Assembly (NCBI GenBank): GCA_012032775.1 | Contig: JAAUQO010000046.1 | Span: 1 to 34,896 of the forward strand | Direction: 5' to 3' | Source of the DNA: Oscillochloris sp. | Lineage (GTDB): Bacteria; Chloroflexota; Chloroflexia; Chloroflexales; Chloroflexaceae | DNA: 34,896 nucleotides | In this document: positions 31,200-34,896 of the stretch, piece by piece | Numbering within the stretch: the first letter of the stretch is position 1 | How the letters are laid out: the number at the start of each line of letters is the position of its first letter | Position numbers and translations under genes: made by a program | The notes under the pieces: model-generated | The model's input: only the letters and a program-made list of their open reading frames with translations | Databases searched by the model: none | Told to the model about the DNA's origin: nothing

Positions 31200-31216
31200 T
31201 GGCACAGATCTTGTAT
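31200..31216 (+). promoter_or_regulatory. Sigma-54-like promoter for the flavoprotein
   Basis: TGGCACAGATCTTGTAT has a perfect -24 half and the same TGGCACAGATCTTGT core as the promoter at 14691-14707, but GT in place of GC at -12. The predicted start near 31226 gives a leader of about 199 nt. Confidence 0.6.
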
Positions 31217-31318
31217 CTATTCATGCCGTCCGATAATACCAGTGTTGATAGAATCCCGGTTGTCGTTTCAGGTAAACAAGCGAGATCTATCATTCTCATG
31301 CATGCAAGGAGGCATCTC

Positions 31319-31558
31319 ATGGCACTCAATTGGGATAAGGAACGGCTATCTTTTTGGGGTGTTGTCGGCGCCATAATCGCCGGCAACACCCCAAACATTC
31401 TGCCACGCGGATTGGAGGTTTCCCGTGAACCCGAAAACCTACGATATGATTGTGATCGGCGGCGGGCCGGGTGGGCAGTCGGCCGCCTCCGTCGCCGCCG
31501 ATCAGGGGATGCGTACAGCCCTGATAGAACGCCACGCCCTTGGCGGCACCTGTCATAA
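31319..31558 (+). CDS. Possible leader ORF overlapping the flavoprotein gene
   Basis: An ATG at 31319 is preceded by AAGGAGG at 31306-31312 with a 6-nt spacer, the strongest ribosome binding site near the flavoprotein gene. It encodes 79 residues beginning MALNWDKERLSFWGVVGAII; the first half is hydrophobic and plausible, but from about residue 36 it overlaps the flavoprotein in another frame and becomes an Arg-rich shadow. A strong hairpin (31355-31393) lies inside its early codons. It may be a leader peptide that controls access to the downstream start, or a small decayed gene. Confidence 0.4.
   Translation: MALNWDKERLSFWGVVGAIIAGNTPNILPRGLEVSREPENLRYDCDRRRAGWAVGRLRRRRSGDAYSPDRTPRPWRHLS
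31355..31393 (+). promoter_or_regulatory. Leader hairpin upstream of the flavoprotein
   Basis: TGGGGTGTTGTCGGCG (31355-31370) pairs with CGCCGGCAACACCCCA (31378-31393): 16 bp with one G-U wobble and a 7-nt loop. It is about 32 nt before the GTG start at 31425 and lies inside the leader ORF. Confidence 0.65.
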
Positions 31559-32828
31559 TTATGGCTGCGATCCGACCAAAACCCTGATCGATGTGGCCGA
31601 ACGGCTACACGAAGCGCGCCGCGCCAAGGAATTCGGCCTGCATATCCCCGATGTTCAGGTCGATCTACCGGCGGTGCGCCAACGGGTCGATCAGGCGCTT
31701 CAGGCCATGCGTGGCGGCGTCGCGATCGAAGACGCCGCCCGCAGTTTCGAGGCCCTGGGAATCGATGTTTATCAGGCCGATGCGCGCTTCCTTTCACCAA
31801 CGACGCTTCGTGTCGGGAACCAGGAACTGGCCTTCAAACAGGCGATTATCGCCGTCGGCACCACCCCCATGATCCCGCCGATCGATGGCCTGCGCGAAGC
31901 CGGCTTCATGACCAATGTCGAAGCCTCGCACCTGCCGGCTATCCCCAAACGCCTGGCGGTGATCGGCGGCGGGAGCCTCGGGATCGAGTTCGCCCAGATC
32001 TACCAACGCTTCGGCTCACACGTAACTGTGCTGGAGCAGGGCGAGCGCCCTCTGGCAACCGAAGATAGCGAACTGGCCGATCACTTGATCAAACTGCTCG
32101 ATCAGGAAGGGATCGGCTTTGTAACCCAGGCCGAAGTTGTGCATGTGGCGAGCCACGACAGCACACGCATCCTGAGCATCCGCCACGCCAATGAGCGCGA
32201 AGAACACCTGGAGGTTGATGCAATCTTGCTGGCGAGTGGTCGCAAACCGGCGCTCGAAAATCTCGGCCTGGAACTGGCTGGTGTAGAATATAGCAAGTCG
32301 GGCATCACCATCAATCCAAACCTGGCAACCAGTGTTGATCATATCTGGGCGATCGGCGATGTGACCGGCGGCTTACGCTTTACCCATCTCGCCCAGGCTC
32401 AGGGCGAACACGCCGCCCGCAACGCCGCTGCCAAACATCCCGAACCTTTTGCGCCGCACGTTGTGCCCTGGGTTACGTTCACGGCGCCGGCCCTGGCCCA
32501 CGCCGGGGTTACCGAAGACGAATTGCGCAAACGTGGGTTACACTATGTTGTCGGGCGCTCGGCATTTTCCGACAACGATCGCGCGGCAACCATGGGCCTT
32601 ATGAATGGCGAGGTGAAAATTCTCGCGAACGACGAAGGCCGCATCCTCGGCGGGCATGTGCTTGGCCACCGCGCCGGTGAGGTGCTCGCGCCGATTGTGG
32701 TCGCAATGCAATCCGGCATGTCGGTGCAAAAACTGGCCGCAACCATCTTCCCCTACCCGACACTCGCCGCTGCCGTTAAAGCCGCCGCCGCCGCAATCTA
32801 TAACGGTGCGCACAAGGCTGGAGCCTGA
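31425..32828 (+). CDS. FAD-dependent disulfide oxidoreductase-like flavoprotein (Lpd/MerA type)
   Basis: The 467-residue protein has the pyridine nucleotide-disulfide oxidoreductase layout: FAD motif VIGGGPGG (10-17), redox cysteines Cys43 and Cys48 in GGTCHNYGCDPTKT, NAD(P) motif VIGGGSLGIEFAQ (near 180-192), FAD motif HIWAIGDVTGG, and a C-terminal dimer domain. In lipoamide dehydrogenase the end carries a His-Glu pair (HPTLSE); here the matching segment is FPYPTLAAAV, so both are replaced. It is therefore not a standard Lpd and may reduce another disulfide, a quinone or a metal. The GTG start has GGAGG 6 nt upstream. Confidence 0.88.
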   Translation: MNPKTYDMIVIGGGPGGQSAASVAADQGMRTALIERHALGGTCHNYGCDPTKTLIDVAERLHEARRAKEFGLHIPDVQVDLPAVRQRVDQALQAMRGGVAIEDAARSFEALGIDVYQADARFLSPTTLRVGNQELAFKQAIIAVGTTPMIPPIDGLREAGFMTNVEASHLPAIPKRLAVIGGGSLGIEFAQIYQRFGSHVTVLEQGERPLATEDSELADHLIKLLDQEGIGFVTQAEVVHVASHDSTRILSIRHANEREEHLEVDAILLASGRKPALENLGLELAGVEYSKSGITINPNLATSVDHIWAIGDVTGGLRFTHLAQAQGEHAARNAAAKHPEPFAPHVVPWVTFTAPALAHAGVTEDELRKRGLHYVVGRSAFSDNDRAATMGLMNGEVKILANDEGRILGGHVLGHRAGEVLAPIVVAMQSGMSVQKLAATIFPYPTLAAAVKAAAAAIYNGAHKAGA

Positions 32829-32961
32829 TCGCGGAGCGCATACCGGACTGGCGATCCGCGCGGCAGCGCGCTCAGGCATCGTGCAATAGGCCGGTTCAAG
32901 CATTCCGCATTCTGCGCTCACAGAGGGCCTTACCCATGATAAAGAAAGGAGCATGCCTACC

Positions 32962-33894
32962 ATGGCGGTCGCTTCGACGCAGCGTTCCTGGCGTAGCATT
33001 CTGATGTCGCTCGTCCATTTTTCGCGCCCGCATACCATTATCGCCACCAGCCTGCAAGTTTTCACCATGTGGCTGATTATCGTCGGCCCGGCCTGGAATC
33101 AGCCTGCGGCGCCGCTGATACTCGGCCTGACATGGATCGCATGCCTGGCCCTGAATATCTTTGTCGTGGGGATTAATCAGGTGGTCGATGTTGCGATTGA
33201 TCGTATCAACAAGCCATATCTGCCCCTGGCCGCCAAAACCATGACGCCAACCACGGCGATGATCATCAACACAATCGCCGCCCTTGTCGGCCTTGCCGTC
33301 GCACTGGCAACCGGGCCGTATCTGCTGCTGACGGTGCTGGTGATTATGGCGATCGGCGCCGGATACTCGATCCCGCCGCTGCGCCTCAAGCGCGTGCCTC
33401 TGGCGGCCGCAGTCAGCATTGCATTCGCCCGCGGTTTTCTGGCCAATGTCGGGCTGGCCTTGCATTACGCCCAGCGCCTCGATCGCCCGCTGCCCATTGC
33501 CGTCACCATCGCCGTCGGGATCTTCTTCTTCGGCTTTGGCCTCGTGATCGCGCTTTACAAAGATCTTCCCGACGCCTGCGGTGATCGCGCCGGGCGGATC
33601 GAAACCTTCACCACCCGCCTTGGCTCGGTACGGGTGCTCGGCATCGGCCGGTTGATCCTGACGCTCTGCTACAGTGTGCCGATCGCGCTGGCAATCTGGA
33701 ACATGCCCGAAGGCAGCGCGATCTATCTTCTGCTGAGCCACGCCCTGCTGATCGGCCTGTTCTGGTTCGCCAGTCTGCGGGTGGATTTTCTCTCAACCCG
33801 CTCCCTGACTCATCTGTACACATTGCTCTGGGGCCTGTTCTATAGCGAGTTTCTGGTTCTGGCGATGTACGCCGTCACCCGGAGCGTGCTATGA
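32962..33894 (+). CDS. UbiA-family prenyltransferase, homogentisate-prenyltransferase-like
   Basis: This 310-residue membrane protein has the two Asp-rich UbiA motifs, the first as NQVVDVAIDRINKPYLPLA (near 70-90) and the second as ALYKDLPDACGDR (near 195-207). These forms are those of homogentisate phytyl/solanesyl transferases in tocopherol and plastoquinone pathways, and of related bacterial enzymes. About eight membrane helices are expected. Of two ATG codons, 32962 has AAAGGAG at 10 nt and is preferred; 32953 has it only 1 nt away. The stop overlaps the next prenyltransferase gene by 4 nt. No sigma-54 promoter is seen upstream. Confidence 0.88.
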   Translation: MAVASTQRSWRSILMSLVHFSRPHTIIATSLQVFTMWLIIVGPAWNQPAAPLILGLTWIACLALNIFVVGINQVVDVAIDRINKPYLPLAAKTMTPTTAMIINTIAALVGLAVALATGPYLLLTVLVIMAIGAGYSIPPLRLKRVPLAAAVSIAFARGFLANVGLALHYAQRLDRPLPIAVTIAVGIFFFGFGLVIALYKDLPDACGDRAGRIETFTTRLGSVRVLGIGRLILTLCYSVPIALAIWNMPEGSAIYLLLSHALLIGLFWFASLRVDFLSTRSLTHLYTLLWGLFYSEFLVLAMYAVTRSVL

Positions 33895-34823
33895 GCAGTC
33901 TGGCCCCCAGCTATAGCCGCCTGCTGGATTTCATCCGTCTCGGGCGTCCGCTTCACCTCTTCGGCGGGGCATTGTTCTATACGATTGGCGCTACCATCGC
34001 CCAGACCCCCGGCGGCGCCTTTCAGCGCCCCGTATTTCTGCTCGGCCTTGCCGCAATGCTGGCGATCCAACTTGTCACCCATTACAGCAACGAATACTTC
34101 GACTTCGATACCGATCAACTGAACCGCAATCACACTCGCTGGTCGGGCGGCAGCAAGGTGCTGCCTGCCGGTACGTTGCCGCGCAGCATCGCCCTGTATG
34201 CGAGCCTGGGCTGCCTTGTGATCGCCGCTGTTCCGGTAGTCTGGGCGGCGATCCTCAGCAATAACAGCCTGCGCAGCATCCTGATCGCCCTGGTGGGTAT
34301 GGGTTTGGCCTGGAGCTACAGCAGCCCGCCGCTTTCGCTCAACCGGCGTGGACTCGGCGAATTCACCGGCGCAATCCTTATCCCCGGCCTGACGGCGCTG
34401 TACGGCTTTCAGTTGCAGGCAGCGGCGGCGCTTTCGCGTGAATTGCTCGCCCTCATCCCGCTCTGCCTCTTTCAATTCGCCATGCTGCTGGCGGTCAATC
34501 TGCCCGATCTTGAGAGCGACCAGGCCGTCGGCAAGCGCACCCTGGTTGTGCTGATCGGCCGCAAACAAGCGGGTAGATTGTATAGTGCAGCCGTTGCCGC
34601 CGCTGTGCTTAGCTTACCGCTGCTCGCCTGGTTCCAGGTGCTGCCGCCGGCATTCGCCGCAGCAATCGTGCTCGCCCTGCCGATCGCGATCGGGCAGATA
34701 ATCAGCATGGCGCGCGGTGCATGGCAAAAGCCGAACACCTGGGAGGCGCTCGGCTTCTGGAGTATCGGCCAGCTCATGGCTGCCGGAGTGGGGATTTTCG
34801 CAGTAACGCTGCTACGCGCCTGA
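33891..34823 (+). CDS. UbiA-family prenyltransferase, MenA-like
   Basis: The 310-residue membrane protein has THYSNEYFDFDTDQLN (near 63-78) as the first Asp motif and NLPDLESDQAVGKRTL (near 201-216) as the second. The NEYFDF form and overall layout are closer to 1,4-dihydroxy-2-naphthoate polyprenyltransferase (MenA) than to the neighbour at 32962. It would attach a polyprenyl chain to an aromatic acceptor at the membrane. Start and stop overlap (ATGA) with the upstream gene indicates coupled translation. The actual acceptor is not shown by sequence. Confidence 0.86.
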   Translation: MSSLAPSYSRLLDFIRLGRPLHLFGGALFYTIGATIAQTPGGAFQRPVFLLGLAAMLAIQLVTHYSNEYFDFDTDQLNRNHTRWSGGSKVLPAGTLPRSIALYASLGCLVIAAVPVVWAAILSNNSLRSILIALVGMGLAWSYSSPPLSLNRRGLGEFTGAILIPGLTALYGFQLQAAAALSRELLALIPLCLFQFAMLLAVNLPDLESDQAVGKRTLVVLIGRKQAGRLYSAAVAAAVLSLPLLAWFQVLPPAFAAAIVLALPIAIGQIISMARGAWQKPNTWEALGFWSIGQLMAAGVGIFAVTLLRA

Positions 34824-34896
34824 AGATCGATCGGATTCGGGTGCATTTCGTGCGCCCGATCGCCACAAAAATCTAGCCGCTAAGCTGTAATTCATC
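34824..34896. other. Non-coding right edge
   Basis: A small inverted repeat (CGATCGG ... CCGATCG, about 34829-34852) follows the last stop and may be part of a terminator. No gene is seen in the remaining bases. Confidence 0.4.

Noticed and set aside
32896..33741. 281-codon minus-strand ORF
   Set aside because: Antisense shadow of the first prenyltransferase, low-complexity and without motifs.
1..34896. Frequent GATC/CGATCG words as a special repeat such as HIP1
   Set aside because: They follow the codon usage throughout the genes and no fixed octamer dominates by eye; only a genome-wide count could show otherwise.
1..34896. Mobile elements, prophage or CRISPR
   Set aside because: No transposase, integrase, phage gene, or regularly spaced repeat array was found.

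Overview
The window is a GC-rich bacterial chromosomal segment with tightly packed genes on both strands. Gene content is mostly envelope, stress and signalling functions: a GH13 trehalose-synthase-like enzyme, GlsB-like, DUF1206 and YggT-like membrane proteins, tandem AI-2E-type permeases, a CaCA exchanger, a baeRF-like protein, multi-PAS/GAF histidine kinases, and two UbiA-type prenyltransferases. This mix is most consistent with a Chloroflexota (Chloroflexia-like) genome. That placement is inference from gene content only. I see no rRNA, tRNA, CRISPR array, transposase or phage gene.

Layout. 1-365: non-coding, with one copy of a 79-bp dispersed repeat. 366-3082: GH13 enzyme (-), GlsB-like small membrane protein (+) and a further membrane protein (+). 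3167-7291: rpoN (sigma-54, -), a methyltransferase (+) and an FAD/Rieske oxidoreductase (+). 7347-13004: a signalling block with an NtrC-type sigma-54 activator (-), an Rcp1-like response regulator (+), a REC-GAF-histidine kinase (+) and a PAS-GAF-PAS histidine kinase (-), followed by the second repeat copy. 13139-15705: divergent alkaline-phosphatase-superfamily enzyme and triple-DUF1206 protein. 15777-21308: a five-gene minus-strand run (ABC ATPase, ABC-2 permease, two AI-2E-type permeases, MgtC/SapB-like). 21598-25180: diacylglycerol-kinase-like enzyme, frameshifted Hsp20-like gene, YggT-like protein and an unknown membrane protein with a degenerate zincin-like segment. 25225-28159: PAP2 phosphatase (-), a candidate small RNA, a small membrane protein, an SDR and another small protein. 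28223-31100: baeRF-like, CaCA exchanger and a helical protein (-). 31319-34823: leader ORF plus disulfide-oxidoreductase-like flavoprotein and the two prenyltransferases.

Main result. Reading the intergenic regions on both strands gives 17 matches to the sigma-54 -24/-12 promoter (TGGCAC-N5-TTGCW, with GG-N10-GC spacing). Fourteen have intact GG and GC and good flanks, two have GT in place of GC at -12, and one (TGGCGA/TTGCC) is weaker. All lie between genes and, apart from one that precedes a candidate small RNA, each points at a nearby downstream gene. Six divergent intergenic regions carry back-to-back pairs, one promoter for each neighbour. The window also encodes sigma-54 itself, preceded by its own sigma-54 promoter, and a GAFTGA-containing activator. 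Together these suggest a concentrated, self-regulated sigma-54 regulon for envelope, lipid, osmolyte and stress functions, including a possible sigma-54-dependent small RNA at about 26414-26541. The promoter motifs are seen directly; the regulon's physiological role and its link to the local activator are inference.
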